From Pseudomonadota bacterium (lineage in GTDB: Bacteria; Pseudomonadota; Alphaproteobacteria; Rhizobiales; Xanthobacteraceae), in the NCBI GenBank assembly GCA_018242205.1, contig JAFECJ010000006.1, positions 78,677 to 142,676 of the forward strand: a DNA stretch of 64,000 nt. Direction: 5' to 3'. Shown in pieces: positions 52,840 to 61,065 of this stretch. A program made the position numbers and the translations under genes. The notes under the pieces are model-generated. The model was not told where the DNA came from. It ran no database searches and saw only the letters and a list, made by a program, of their open reading frames with translations. Every line of letters begins with the position of its first letter. Position 1 is the stretch's first letter.

Positions 52840-53193
52840 ATGACCATGAAGACCATCCTTGCGGCGATGCTGGGCCTGGCGGCGCTGGCCGCGGTGCCGG
52901 CCCCGAGCCAGGCGGCCGATGGCTGCGGCCGCGGCTGGTACAGCAACGGCTATCGCTGCGTGCCGATGCGCGGCCCGCGCTACGGCTATTATGACGAGGG
53001 CCCGCGCTACTATTACCGGGAACGCCGCTACTACAGAGACGACTATCAGCCGTACTACCGGGAACAGTATCGTCCCCGTTATGCCGATCCGGGGCATCCT
53101 TACGGCTATAACTACAATTACGGCGACCGCAGATGCGGCATCCCCAACTACACCATTCAGGACGGCGTCTGTAAGCCGTACCGCGGCCATTGA
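52840..53193 (+). CDS. Secreted Tyr/Arg-rich small protein
   Basis: A 117-residue exported protein. The signal peptide ends at 'APSQA' (about residue 25). The mature part begins 'ADGCGRGWYSNGYRCVPMRG', followed by Tyr/Arg repeats, and closes with 'RRCGIPNYTIQDGVCKPYRG'; four cysteines could form two disulfides. GGAG nine bases upstream supports ATG 52840 over 52846. Such proteins are typical of the order and are uncharacterised. A strong terminator follows. Confidence 0.75.
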   Translation: MTMKTILAAMLGLAALAAVPAPSQAADGCGRGWYSNGYRCVPMRGPRYGYYDEGPRYYYRERRYYRDDYQPYYREQYRPRYADPGHPYGYNYNYGDRRCGIPNYTIQDGVCKPYRGH

Positions 53194-53219
53194 TGGGACG
53201 ATGGCATGGAAGCATCCAG

Positions 53220-53249
53220 GGGCCGCCGCCATCGGCGGCCCTTCTGGTT
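53220..53249 (+). terminator. Intrinsic terminator after the Tyr-rich protein gene
   Basis: Perfect 9-bp stem GGGCCGCCG/CGGCGGCCC with a CCAT loop, then TTCTGGTTT. Confidence 0.75.
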
Positions 53250-53345
53250 TCCAGCCAGCCCGGCTTCCGCTTGGCCCGTTCGGCCACGGAGCCCGCGGAC
53301 CAATTTGACTTTGCATCGGGTGGTCATCGGCGCTTCAATCGGTCC

Positions 53346-53693
53346 ATGAATGCGCCCATGCCGCCGACCCCGACGGACACGCAACTGAAATACGAAATCG
53401 CCGCCGCCTTCGGCGTCGCGATTCTCGTCTATGTGGCGTTCCGCTTCCTCGGCTTCCTCGGCGTCGGTCTCTTCGGCATCCTCATTACCTTCATCGCGGT
53501 GCAGGCCGACCTCAACAAGGACGAGACCTCCTCCGTCTGGGCAATGCGCGCCTCGCCGTCGCATCGCATGGACCACGCCGAAAGGGCGGCACGCCAAGCC
53601 GACAACGACGCGCTCGCCCATCCGATCCTGGTCGGCAAATGGCTCGGCGCCGGCCTCACCGTGGTCGGCTTTGCATTGTTCCTGCTGACATAA
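53346..53693 (+). CDS. Small membrane protein of unknown function
   Basis: A 115-residue protein: polar N-terminus, two adjacent hydrophobic segments at about 19-35 and 36-52 ('FGVAILVYVAFRFLGFLGVG'), a charged middle region with 'ASPSHRMDHAERAARQADND' and a last span at about 95-113. No family is recognised. The ATG at 53346 follows the terminator of the previous gene. Membrane role only can be inferred. Confidence 0.6.
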   Translation: MNAPMPPTPTDTQLKYEIAAAFGVAILVYVAFRFLGFLGVGLFGILITFIAVQADLNKDETSSVWAMRASPSHRMDHAERAARQADNDALAHPILVGKWLGAGLTVVGFALFLLT

Positions 53694-53845
53694 GCCGGTC
53701 GACCGACGGCCGCTCGACGATCCGGCCTCGGCCGGAACCCGCGGCTGGCGACGGACCGGGCCGCGGGAAAACGACGGGAAGTACTGTCCTACGGACAACT
53801 TCCGCGATATTCTGATACCGTACGGTGCAGCCATGGAGGCAAGCC

Positions 53846-53992
53846 ATGGATCAGTTCATTCATCGCGCGAATCTGCAGCATTTCCGCCGCCTGCTGGAGC
53901 AGACCAACGACGAAACGCGGCGCCGCCAGCTCGAACGATTCATCGCCGAGGAAGAAGCCAAGGACGCGCCGAAGCCGAAGCCGGAAGAGTAA
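53846..53992 (+). CDS. 48-residue helical small protein
   Basis: ATG to TAA encodes 48 residues starting 'MDQFIHRANLQHFRRLLEQT' and ending in an acidic Lys/Pro tail ('DAPKPKPEE'). GGAGG is six bases before the ATG. From memory, many rhizobial genomes carry very similar short ORFs ('FIHRxNLxHFRRLL'), named only hypothetical. It should form one amphipathic helix pair. Function unknown. Confidence 0.65.
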   Translation: MDQFIHRANLQHFRRLLEQTNDETRRRQLERFIAEEEAKDAPKPKPEE

Positions 53993-54243
53993 AGGCACCG
54001 CGGCCGACAAGCGGATGCCCGCCTGGACCGCGACGAGTGCCGCCCCGGTGACCGGACCGTGCGGCCCCCGCGCGCCGCCCGCATGCAGAAAGTGTGGACC
54101 TGAAGCCACACGCGCGGAGTTCCACATCGTCCCGAGCGCGAAACCTATTCCCCCGGTTGCATGACTTCGATACGTCATTACCGCCGGCTCGCATCGCGAG
54201 CCGGTTTTTGAATTCTGGAATGGAACGTCAAGTGGGAATTGCA

Positions 54244-54927
54244 ATGCATCGTTTCGTCATCGTCGCGGCCGCGTCGCTCGCCGCTGCCACCTCGGCCTTC
54301 GCCGCCGATCTGCCGGCCCGGATGCCGGTCAAGGCTCCGCTGTACAGCCCGGCGTCGGTCGTGAATTGGGCCGGCCTCTATGCCGGCATCAACGCCGGCT
54401 ACGGCTGGGGCACGGCCAACTTCAATCAGCCGGCCACCGGCCTGAGCACCGGCGACTATCGCGTCAAGGGCGGCGTGTTCGGCGGCCAGCTCGGCTACAA
54501 CATGCAGGTCCAAAAATTCGTGCTCGGCGTCGAGACCGACATCCAGTGGTCGGGCATCAAGGGCAGCTCGACGGCGGCCGGTTGCGCCACCGTCTGCGAA
54601 ACCAAGAATTCCTGGTTCGGCACGACGCGCGGCCGCGTCGGCATGCCGCTCGGCGCCACCGGCGCCTGGCTGCCTTACGTCACCGGCGGCGTCGCCTACG
54701 GCGACGTCAAGGTTTCGGATGCCGGCATCTCGCGCAAGTCGACGCGCGTCGGCTGGACCGTGGGCGGCGGCGTCGAAACCATGTTCGCCCCGGCGTGGTC
54801 GGCCAAGCTCGAATATCTCTATGTCGATCTCGGCAAGTTCACCACGGTCGGTGACGGCACCGCGCCGCCGTTCGACGTGAAATATCGCACGAGCATCGTC
54901 CGCGCCGGCGTCAACTATCACTTCTGA
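54244..54927 (+). CDS. Outer-membrane beta-barrel protein (Omp25/Omp31-like)
   Basis: A 227-residue barrel. The signal peptide ends at 'TSAFAADLP' (about residue 20), then 'NWAGLYAGINAGYGWGTANF', 'GVFGGQLGYNMQVQKFVLGV' and 'LPYVTGGVAYGDVKVSDAGI' give alternating strands, and the C-terminus ends in aromatic 'RAGVNYHF' as needed for BAM recognition. This is the common rhizobial porin-like family. C117 and C121 ('GCATVCE') may form a loop disulfide. ATG 54244 is preferred; 54220 is in frame. Confidence 0.88.
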   Translation: MHRFVIVAAASLAAATSAFAADLPARMPVKAPLYSPASVVNWAGLYAGINAGYGWGTANFNQPATGLSTGDYRVKGGVFGGQLGYNMQVQKFVLGVETDIQWSGIKGSSTAAGCATVCETKNSWFGTTRGRVGMPLGATGAWLPYVTGGVAYGDVKVSDAGISRKSTRVGWTVGGGVETMFAPAWSAKLEYLYVDLGKFTTVGDGTAPPFDVKYRTSIVRAGVNYHF

Positions 54928-54970
54928 CCGCAGCCCGCGCCGCGGGCGGCACATTGCGCATCGAACAACG

Positions 54971-55003
54971 GAGGCCGCCGCTTGGGCGGCCTCTTCGTTT
55001 TCG
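54971..55003 (+). terminator. Intrinsic terminator after the outer-membrane gene
   Basis: Perfect 9-bp stem GAGGCCGCC/GGCGGCCTC with a 5-nt loop, followed by TTCGTTTTCG. Confidence 0.8.
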
Positions 55004-55057
55004 CGTAGGCTGGCGGTCCGCGCCATTCCGCCGCACGCCTTTTTCCGGAGCATCCCC

Positions 55058-55486
55058 ATGTCCGTCGACCGCATCCGGCAGAGCTTTGCCAAACAAGGTT
55101 TGATGGCGACGCTCGGCGCCAGGCTCGAGAGCGTCGAGCCCGGCGCCGTCGAGATCGTCATGGTGCCGTCGCCGGCCATCTCGCAGCAGCACGGCTTCGT
55201 GCATGCCGGCGCGGTGAGCGCGATCGCCGACAGCGCCGCCGGCTACGCCGCGCTCAGCGTGATGCCGGAAGGCTCCGGCGTGCTCACCGCCGAATTCAAG
55301 ATCAACCTCTTGGCGCCGGCTTCCGGCGACCGCATCGTCGCCCGCGGCCGCGTCGTCAAAGCGGGCCGCACGCTGACCTTGTCGCAGGCCGACGTCTTCG
55401 CCGTGACGAACGGCGCGGAAAAGCTGATCGCGCATCTGACCGCGACCTTGATGACGATCGTCGGCCGCGACGGCGTCGTCGATTAG
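55058..55486 (+). CDS. PaaI-family hotdog thioesterase
   Basis: A 142-residue hotdog protein. 'QQHGFVHAGAVSAIADSAAG' carries the HGGxxxxxxD-like catalytic helix in the variant form HAGAVSAIAD, and 'SVMPEGSGVLTAEFKINLLA' and 'DRIVARGRVVKAGRTLTLSQ' complete the fold. Members hydrolyse acyl-CoA thioesters, such as phenylacetyl-CoA breakdown intermediates. Start 55058 fits the family length. No paa genes are nearby, so substrate is unknown. Confidence 0.85.
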   Translation: MSVDRIRQSFAKQGLMATLGARLESVEPGAVEIVMVPSPAISQQHGFVHAGAVSAIADSAAGYAALSVMPEGSGVLTAEFKINLLAPASGDRIVARGRVVKAGRTLTLSQADVFAVTNGAEKLIAHLTATLMTIVGRDGVVD

Positions 55487-55613
55487 TCGAATATTGAAAC
55501 AGCCGTGCCGGCCGCTAGACTGTCACGGCGCGAGCCGGCGCGATTCGACAATCGTCGGATTATTTACAAACAACTTCTGTCTTTCGTATAGGGCGTCCGA
55601 ACGGAGTCGCCGC

Positions 55614-55826
55614 ATGCATCGAAGCTGGACGAAACTCGCCGCGCTCGCGCCGTCGGCACGCGAACTGGAAGCGCGCGCCGAGGCGCTGGCGCAAGTACAG
55701 GTACAAGAACAAGTACAAGCACAGGCGCTTCAGACAGAGACGCCGAGCGAGTCGCTGGTGCCCTCCGCCGATGCTCTCGCCGATACGGCCGAAGAAACGC
55801 CGCGCGACCGGTCGCCGGCGACGTGA
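55614..55826 (+). CDS. 70-residue Gln/Ala/Glu-rich hypothetical protein
   Basis: From ATG 55614: 'MHRSWTKLAALAPSARELEA' then a run of alternating Gln/Val/Glu ('AQVQVQEQVQAQALQ') that would form an amphipathic coil, and an acidic tail. A plausible promoter (TTTACA with TATAGG about 18 bp on) lies 25-50 bp upstream, and the region is less GC-rich than elsewhere. The ribosome site (GGAG) is 8 nt from the ATG. It could be real, but low complexity makes the call weak. Confidence 0.4.
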   Translation: MHRSWTKLAALAPSARELEARAEALAQVQVQEQVQAQALQTETPSESLVPSADALADTAEETPRDRSPAT

Positions 55827-55841
55827 GCGCGCGCCGGCGGC

Positions 55842-56108
55842 TCAGCCGTGCCGCAGCTTCAGCGCCAGGATCGTCCCGGCCAGGCATAACGTGACGCCAT
55901 TGGCGACGATCAGTGGCAGGTCGGCGATCAGCACGCCATAGACCAGCCACAGCACGATGCCGGTCACCATCAGCAGAAACATGCCGAGCGAGATGTCGGC
56001 GGTCTTGCGCGAGCGCCACGCCTTCAGCGCCTGCGGCGCATAGGCAATGGTGGTGCAGAAGGCGGCGGCAAGGCCGAGCGCCATGGTCAGCAGGGAAGCC
56101 TGGTGCAT
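55842..56108 (-). CDS. SemiSWEET sugar transporter
   Basis: An 88-residue, three-span protein: 'LGLAAAFCTTIAYAPQALKA' contains the PQ motif, followed by 'WRSRKTADISLGMFLLMVTG' and 'GIVLWLVYGVLIADLPLIVA'. SemiSWEETs dimerise to make a facilitative sugar pore. The ATG at 56108 gives the normal length. It is a lone gene; the substrate is not predicted. Confidence 0.9.
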   Translation of the reverse strand: MHQASLLTMALGLAAAFCTTIAYAPQALKAWRSRKTADISLGMFLLMVTGIVLWLVYGVLIADLPLIVANGVTLCLAGTILALKLRHG

Positions 56109-56327
56109 GGAAGGGTCCGGAGAATCACGATGCCGCGGCGCGCCGTGATACATCACCCGTGGTCCGTGCGCTTGCGGTATTTCCGGCTACATTAACGCGC
56201 CGTTCACTCTGCCGCTCTAATGCCGCACGGCTGTCCTGAAGCGGCCCGCTTTCGAATTTACGCCTTGCCGCGCCGGGATCTGGGGAGGTCCCGCGCGACG
56301 CTTTCGGGACCGGCGTTTGGGGACATC

Positions 56328-56471
56328 ATGCAGGCCAACATCACCGATCAGTGCGTGCGTCTGGGATTCGCACTCGTCCTGATCGCGCTCGTATCGTTTT
56401 CGCTCTATCGGTTTTCCGGCCACGCCGGCACCGACGGTGCGCCGGCGTCCCTGATCAGCCTGCCGAACTAG
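56328..56471 (+). CDS. 47-residue single-span membrane protein
   Basis: ATG 56328 encodes 47 residues: a short polar head ('MQANITDQCVR'), one hydrophobic span ('LGFALVLIALVSFSLYRF') and a small Gly/Ala/Asp tail. GGGGAC lies close upstream. No family is recognised. It is divergent from SemiSWEET, with 219 bp between. Confidence 0.5.
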   Translation: MQANITDQCVRLGFALVLIALVSFSLYRFSGHAGTDGAPASLISLPN

Positions 56472-56622
56472 CCGCACGCACGCCGCAGGCGATTCCGGCC
56501 CGGTGCGCGCGCGCCGATAGGCGCTGGCGCGCGGAGGCGCGTGGTTTTTGACATTTGTCAATTCGCCGGTATTGGCCGTCCCTACGGTACCGGACCGAAA
56601 TTTTACCGATGTCCCGGCTCGA

Positions 56623-56793
56623 ATGTCGCACCGCCCGCCGCTACGCCACTGCCCGATCTGCGGCATCGCCATGCAGGCGAGAAAATCGCACGGCGACGCC
56701 CGGTATTTCGATCGCTTCGAATGCCTGAATTGCCACACCACGATCGATGCGCCGACGCCGCCGGAGCGCCGGGGCAAGGACGACGCGCCCTGA
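56623..56793 (+). CDS. Small zinc-ribbon protein
   Basis: From ATG 56623, 56 residues with two knuckles, 'HCPICGIAM' and 'ECLNCHTTI', 19 residues apart, flanked by basic and acidic ends. It probably binds one zinc ion. The frame is open to a TTG at 56548 preceded by GGAGG, which would add 25 residues; the start is therefore uncertain. Similar short zinc-ribbon ORFs are common in the order with no assigned role. Confidence 0.6.
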   Translation: MSHRPPLRHCPICGIAMQARKSHGDARYFDRFECLNCHTTIDAPTPPERRGKDDAP

Positions 56794-56927
56794 TTCACCG
56801 GCGGTGAATTATGTGACGCGAATTTGACTTCCCTCAATATTCCACATTGCGAATGCGCCTATCGAAACAAAGAGGGGCTGGACCGTGAGCCGTCCAGCGA
56901 TAGCCGCGCCACGAGGAGACCGTCGCG

Positions 56928-57248
56928 ATGTCGGAAATGCCAGAAAATCAGCAAGCCGTGCAGAAGCGCCCGCGGCCCGATGCGGAGCTGAGCCACAAGT
57001 CGGCGATCATCAAGCGCTCGATCGAATTGCATGGCCACAAGACCAGCGTCTCGCTGGAAGATCAGTTCTGGGACGGCCTGCGTTTCATCGCCGAGGTCAA
57101 GCGCACGCCGCTGCCGGCGCTGCTGCAGACCATCGACGCGCAGCGCGGCTATGCCAACATGTCGTCGGCGATCCGCGTCTTCGTGCTCGAATATTATCGC
57201 AACGCCAACGCCACCCAGGCGACCCAGGCCGGCCGGCCCGCCGCGTAA
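56928..57248 (+). CDS. Ribbon-helix-helix domain protein
   Basis: A 106-residue protein with a polar head and an RHH domain at about 28-95: 'RSIELHGHKTSVSLEDQFWD', 'LRFIAEVKRTPLPALLQTID' and 'SSAIRVFVLEYY'. This is the RHH_4 type common in alphaproteobacteria, often encoded next to fumC or other housekeeping genes; fumA lies 0.8 kb away here. A role as a DNA-binding regulator is likely from the fold; its targets are unknown. Confidence 0.8.
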   Translation: MSEMPENQQAVQKRPRPDAELSHKSAIIKRSIELHGHKTSVSLEDQFWDGLRFIAEVKRTPLPALLQTIDAQRGYANMSSAIRVFVLEYYRNANATQATQAGRPAA

Positions 57249-57351
57249 CCGGCGCGGGCCGTCAACGCCCCGCCTGCCCGGCGCGCCTTGAGGCGGCGCC
57301 GCACGATGCCTTGCCGGCGGCAAAGTCCGCCGCGCACGCCCGCGCTGCGTG

Positions 57352-57732
57352 TCAGAGCTGGTCGCGCTCCAGGAACATCCAGACGCCACCGCCCCGCGCC
57401 GACACGGCGCGGATACGGACTTCGCGCCGCGGATTGGCGGTATTGCCCGGCAGCGCCAGCTCGAAATCGAACGGCACATCGTCCTTCGCCCGCATCAGCC
57501 GGTCGCGGAAGTCGCGCTTGCCGCCGAATTGCGAGACCTCGAAAAAGTCCCGGCCGAGGGGCGGCGCGATCGCCCCGTTCTCGCGCGCTTCGGTCGCGCT
57601 GTAGAACTGCACCACGTATCGACGGTCGAGCAGGACGACGCCGAAGGGCAATAGATCCAGTTGATGCTGGCTGAGTTGCTCGATCCGAGCGACTAGGTCC
57701 GGCGCATCGAAATCGATGCTGTCCTCCGCCAT
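57352..57732 (-). CDS. Photoactive-yellow-protein-like PAS domain lacking the chromophore cysteine
   Basis: A 126-residue single PAS domain. 'LSQHQLDLLPFGVVLLDRRY', 'VVQFYSATEARENGAIAPPL' and 'GRDFFEVSQFGGKRDFRDRL' follow the order of Halorhodospira PYP ('GQLDGLAFGAIQLD', 'QYNAAEG', 'GKNFFKDVAPC'), and the C-terminus 'GGGVWMFLERDQL' matches 'YWVFVKRV'. The cysteine that binds p-coumarate in PYP is absent; the aligned position is near F68 or G69. It is thus a PYP-fold PAS of unknown ligand. No photoreceptor synthesis genes adjoin. Confidence 0.75.
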   Translation of the reverse strand: MAEDSIDFDAPDLVARIEQLSQHQLDLLPFGVVLLDRRYVVQFYSATEARENGAIAPPLGRDFFEVSQFGGKRDFRDRLMRAKDDVPFDFELALPGNTANPRREVRIRAVSARGGGVWMFLERDQL

Positions 57733-58049
57733 CCGCCTTATTCCTTCTCGTCGTCAGTGTGCTAGGCGCGTTTCTTGTTTGCGGTACCAGATAACCGAGT
57801 GGTATCAGATAACCTAACGTGGCACGGGCCGCCGACGCTCCACAAGCGGCATTAGTTGCGAGCGGTTAATGAGCCAAGGCGGCGGCAATGCGCGGATCGC
57901 CGGACGCGTGCGATATCGGCCGGCGCGACACCACCGAACGAAAGCGCATGCGGCGCATGTGAATAGCGGCGCGGCGCGCGGCCAAAACAAAACGGCGCCG
58001 GATGGTTCGCATCCGGCGCCGCATAGGCAGACATCGCGATCTGCGAATA
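57733..58049. other. 317-bp spacer with the fumA terminator
   Basis: Between the divergent PAS gene start and the fumA stop. A direct GGTATCAGATAACC-like duplication (GGTACCAGATAACC at 57782 and GGTATCAGATAACC at 57802, 20 bp apart) lies upstream of the PAS gene and might be a regulator site. No ORF looks coding. Confidence 0.45.
57983..58021 (-). terminator. Intrinsic terminator after fumA
   Basis: Perfect 11-bp stem (57993-58003 with 58011-58021) and a 7-nt loop; on the minus strand TTTTGTTTTGG follows. Confidence 0.88.
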
Positions 58050-59693
58050 TCAGCCCAGGTTCAATTCCTTGAAGAAGTCGTTGCCCTTGTCGTCGATGAC
58101 GATGAAGGCCGGGAAGTCGACGACGTCGATCTTCCAGATCGCTTCCATGCCGAGCTCGGGGAATTCCTGCACCTCGACTTTCTTGATGCAGTGCTCGGCG
58201 AGATTGGCCGCCGCGCCGCCGATCGAGGCGAGATAGAAGCCGCCGTGCTTCTTGCAGGCGTCGCGCACCGCCGCCGAGCGGTTGCCCTTGGCGACCGAGA
58301 TCATCGAGCCGCCGGCCGCCTGGAATTGATCGACGTAGCTGTCCATGCGCCCCGCCGTGGTCGGGCCGAAAGCGCCCGAGGCGTAGCCATCCGGCGTCTT
58401 GGCGGGCCCGGCGTAATAGACCGGATGGTTCTTGAAGTAGTCGGGCAGGCCCTGCCCGGCTTCCAACCGCTCGCGCAGCTTGGCATGCGCCAGGTCGCGC
58501 GCGACGATCATGGTGCCGGTGAGCGACAGCCGCGTCTTCACCGGATACTTCGACAGCTGCGCCAGGATCTCCTTCATCGGCTTGCCGAGATCGACCTTCA
58601 CGACCTCGCCGCCGAGCTTCTCCTGATCGACCTCGGGCAGATACTGCGCCGGGTGATGCTCGAGCTCCTCGAGGAAGACGCCGTCCTTGGTGATCTTGCC
58701 AAGCGCCTGGCGGTCGGCCGAGCACGATACGCCCAGACCAATGGGCAGCGACGCGCCATGGCGCGGCAGCCTTATGACGCGCACGTCGTGGCAGAAATAC
58801 TTGCCGCCGAACTGCGCGCCGACGCCGAGCGACTGGGTGAGCTTGTGGATCTCCTCTTCCATCGCGAGATCGCGGAAGGCGTGACCATCCTCCGAGCCCG
58901 ACGTCGGCAACTCGTCGAGATAATGCGTCGAGGCGAGCTTCACCGTCTTCAGGTTCAGTTCGGCCGAGGTGCCGCCGATGACGATGGCGAGGTGATAAGG
59001 CGGGCACGCCGCGGTGCCGAGCGTCAGGATCTTTTCTTTCAGGAATGCCACCAGCCGGTCATGCGTCAGGATCGACGGCGTCGCCTGGAACAGGAAGGTC
59101 TTGTTGGCCGAGCCGCCGCCCTTGGCGACGAACAGGAACTTGTAGGCATCCTCGCCCTCGGCATAGATCTCGACCTGCGCCGGCATGTTCGACTTGGTGT
59201 TCGTCTCCTCGAACATCGAGATCGGCGCGAGCTGCGAATAGCGCAGGTTCTTCTTCAAATAGGCGTCGCGCGCGCCCTCGGCGAGCGCCGCCTCGTCGGA
59301 GCCGTCGGTGAACACCAGCCGGCCCTTCTTGCCCATGATGATCGCGGTGCCGGTGTCCTGGCACATCGGCAGCACGCCGCCGGCGGCGATGTTGGCGTTC
59401 TTCAACAGGTCATAGGCGACGAACTTGTCGTTCGCGGTCGATTCCGGATCGTCCAGCACGGCGCGCAGCTGCTTCAAGTGCGCCGGGCGCAGCAGGTGGT
59501 TGATGTCCTCGAAGGCGGCTTCCGACAGCGCCTTGATGGCCGAGCCCTCGACCACCAGCATGTCCTTGCCCATCACCTTTTCCACCCGCACGCCGTCCGA
59601 CGTGATCTTGCGGTACTTGGTGGTGTCCGGCCCCAGCGGGAACAGGGGGGAATGGCAGTAGGCGGGCAAGGGGTTAGTCAGGGGGGCGTTCAT
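58050..59693 (-). CDS. fumA: Fumarate hydratase, class I (iron-sulfur)
   Basis: A 547-residue two-domain class I fumarase, interconverting fumarate and malate. The [4Fe-4S] cysteines are C111 in 'LPMCQDTGT', one in '[12 protein letters not shown]' and one in '[10 protein letters not shown]', spaced as in E. coli FumA. '[20 protein letters not shown]' is the C-terminal domain signature. ATG 59693 is chosen; the frame extends to 59780. The enzyme is oxygen-labile, in contrast to class II FumC. Divergent from the DUF3883 gene. Confidence 0.95.
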   Translation of the reverse strand: MNAPLTNPLPAYCHSPLFPLGPDTTKYRKITSDGVRVEKVMGKDMLVVEGSAIKALSEAAFEDINHLLRPAHLKQLRAVLDDPESTANDKFVAYDLLKNANIAAGGVLPMCQDTGTAIIMGKKGRLVFTDGSDEAALAEGARDAYLKKNLRYSQLAPISMFEETNTKSNMPAQVEIYAEGEDAYKFLFVAKGGGSANKTFLFQATPSILTHDRLVAFLKEKILTLGTAACPPYHLAIVIGGTSAELNLKTVKLASTHYLDELPTSGSEDGHAFRDLAMEEEIHKLTQSLGVGAQFGGKYFCHDVRVIRLPRHGASLPIGLGVSCSADRQALGKITKDGVFLEELEHHPAQYLPEVDQEKLGGEVVKVDLGKPMKEILAQLSKYPVKTRLSLTGTMIVARDLAHAKLRERLEAGQGLPDYFKNHPVYYAGPAKTPDGYASGAFGPTTAGRMDSYVDQFQAAGGSMISVAKGNRSAAVRDACKKHGGFYLASIGGAAANLAEHCIKKVEVQEFPELGMEAIWKIDVVDFPAFIVIDDKGNDFFKELNLG

Positions 59694-59863
59694 TAAAATA
59701 GCTCCAGTCCAATGCTCCACGAGCTTGTAAGGCGTTTCCGTCCACCAGTCATCCCTGCAAGCCAAAATTGATGGCGGCAATCTGTGGCGGCGCTATACTT
59801 TCACGCAGAGATTGCACAACACCCCATCGAGCTTAGTCCGCCCAACCGCATTGCAGAACTAAA

Positions 59864-60907
59864 ATGGCCCGAAAATCTAGAGCGGATCAGACCCAACGCC
59901 GAGTTCTTTTTGCCCGTATCGGATGGATGAGTTTCTATAACGGACCGATACCCGGCGACGAACGCCCGATCAGCGGCGGCCGATACAATAAGACCAAAAT
60001 TGGTCATGAAGTTTATAACTTTCAGAAGAGAAATGGCAGACTCTACGGCTACTTCCAACCATCAATGAAGAGCCATGCAGTCGCCCTTGAGCGCATAGCC
60101 CCAACCGCCTCAGACAAAGACTCCCTGAAGAACGTTCTTCTGATTTTTGTCGCACGACGCATTGGCGGAGGGCAATTCGTAGTCGGCTGGTACAAAAATG
60201 CAGAAATTTTCCGACGGGGCATAAGACAATCACCGGGCAAGCCTCGAGGCTACGGACATTTTTGCTGGGCGAAACTCAAGGATTGCGCGCTACTACCGGA
60301 TGAAAATCGAAAGTGCGAAATACCATCTGGCAAAGGCGGGATGGGTGAAGCTAATGTCTGCTATTCGCTAGAAATTAATGGGTCAGAAAAGTCAGCTCGC
60401 TGGATTAAAGAAGCCATTGATTTTGTGGACGACTACAAGGGAGAGAACCTTCTTGAGACCCCCGAAAGCGATGCAATGCAAGAAAGCGCTGAAACGATCG
60501 AGAAAGCCCTAGCTCGATCTAGCGGCCAAGGATTCCCGCGCACAAAGGAGGAGAGAGATTCTATTGAAAAGAGAGCAATGACAGTTGCGGAAGGCCACTA
60601 CAAAAACAAAGGATTCAAAGTCGAAAATGTGTCCGCACGGCGAGCTTACGATTTAGAATGCCGAAAAGGCAAAAAATTAATTCATGTAGAAGTGAAGGGA
60701 ACGACATCACCTGGCAATACGATTGTTCTCACGCATAACGAGGTTGCGCACGCAAGTGATCCGAAAAATTTTTGCGCTCTTTTTGTTGTTCATTCAATTC
60801 GCCTGAAGAATAAAAAAGCAAGCGGCGGCGCAAGTTTAATTTTTGAACCTTGGAAGCTGAAAAAACAGAATTTAAAGACAATCAACTTCACATACCGAGT
60901 GACTTAA
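59864..60907 (+). CDS. DUF3883 / PD-(D/E)XK-like protein, possible solitary defence nuclease
   Basis: A 347-residue protein in an AT-richer patch. The C-terminal domain (about 225-345) is DUF3883-like: 'RDSIEKRAMTVAEGHYKNKG' with E235, then D263 ('RRAYDLECRK') and E276-x-K278 ('HVEVKGTTSPGNTIVLTHNE'), a full PD-(D/E)XK arrangement, and 'FCALFVVHSI'. The N-terminal part (about 12-120; 'RIGWMSFYNG', 'QFVVGWYKNAEIFRR') is a separate domain I recall in restriction-like proteins but cannot name. There is no methylase, helicase or McrB-like gene nearby. No good ribosome site precedes the ATG. Codon use differs from neighbours, suggesting transfer. Confidence 0.7.
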   Translation: MARKSRADQTQRRVLFARIGWMSFYNGPIPGDERPISGGRYNKTKIGHEVYNFQKRNGRLYGYFQPSMKSHAVALERIAPTASDKDSLKNVLLIFVARRIGGGQFVVGWYKNAEIFRRGIRQSPGKPRGYGHFCWAKLKDCALLPDENRKCEIPSGKGGMGEANVCYSLEINGSEKSARWIKEAIDFVDDYKGENLLETPESDAMQESAETIEKALARSSGQGFPRTKEERDSIEKRAMTVAEGHYKNKGFKVENVSARRAYDLECRKGKKLIHVEVKGTTSPGNTIVLTHNEVAHASDPKNFCALFVVHSIRLKNKKASGGASLIFEPWKLKKQNLKTINFTYRVT

Positions 60908-61065
60908 TTCGAGCGGATTAGCGCACCGCAATCGCCCGATCGCTATAGCTGATCGCGTTATGCCTCCGGCTAATGTGCTATACACACGAATTCTTTCGAC
61001 CTCATTCTGGGGAGCACCGCGCAAACCACGCGCTTCGAAGGACCGAGCCACCCCGTCCTTCAAGG

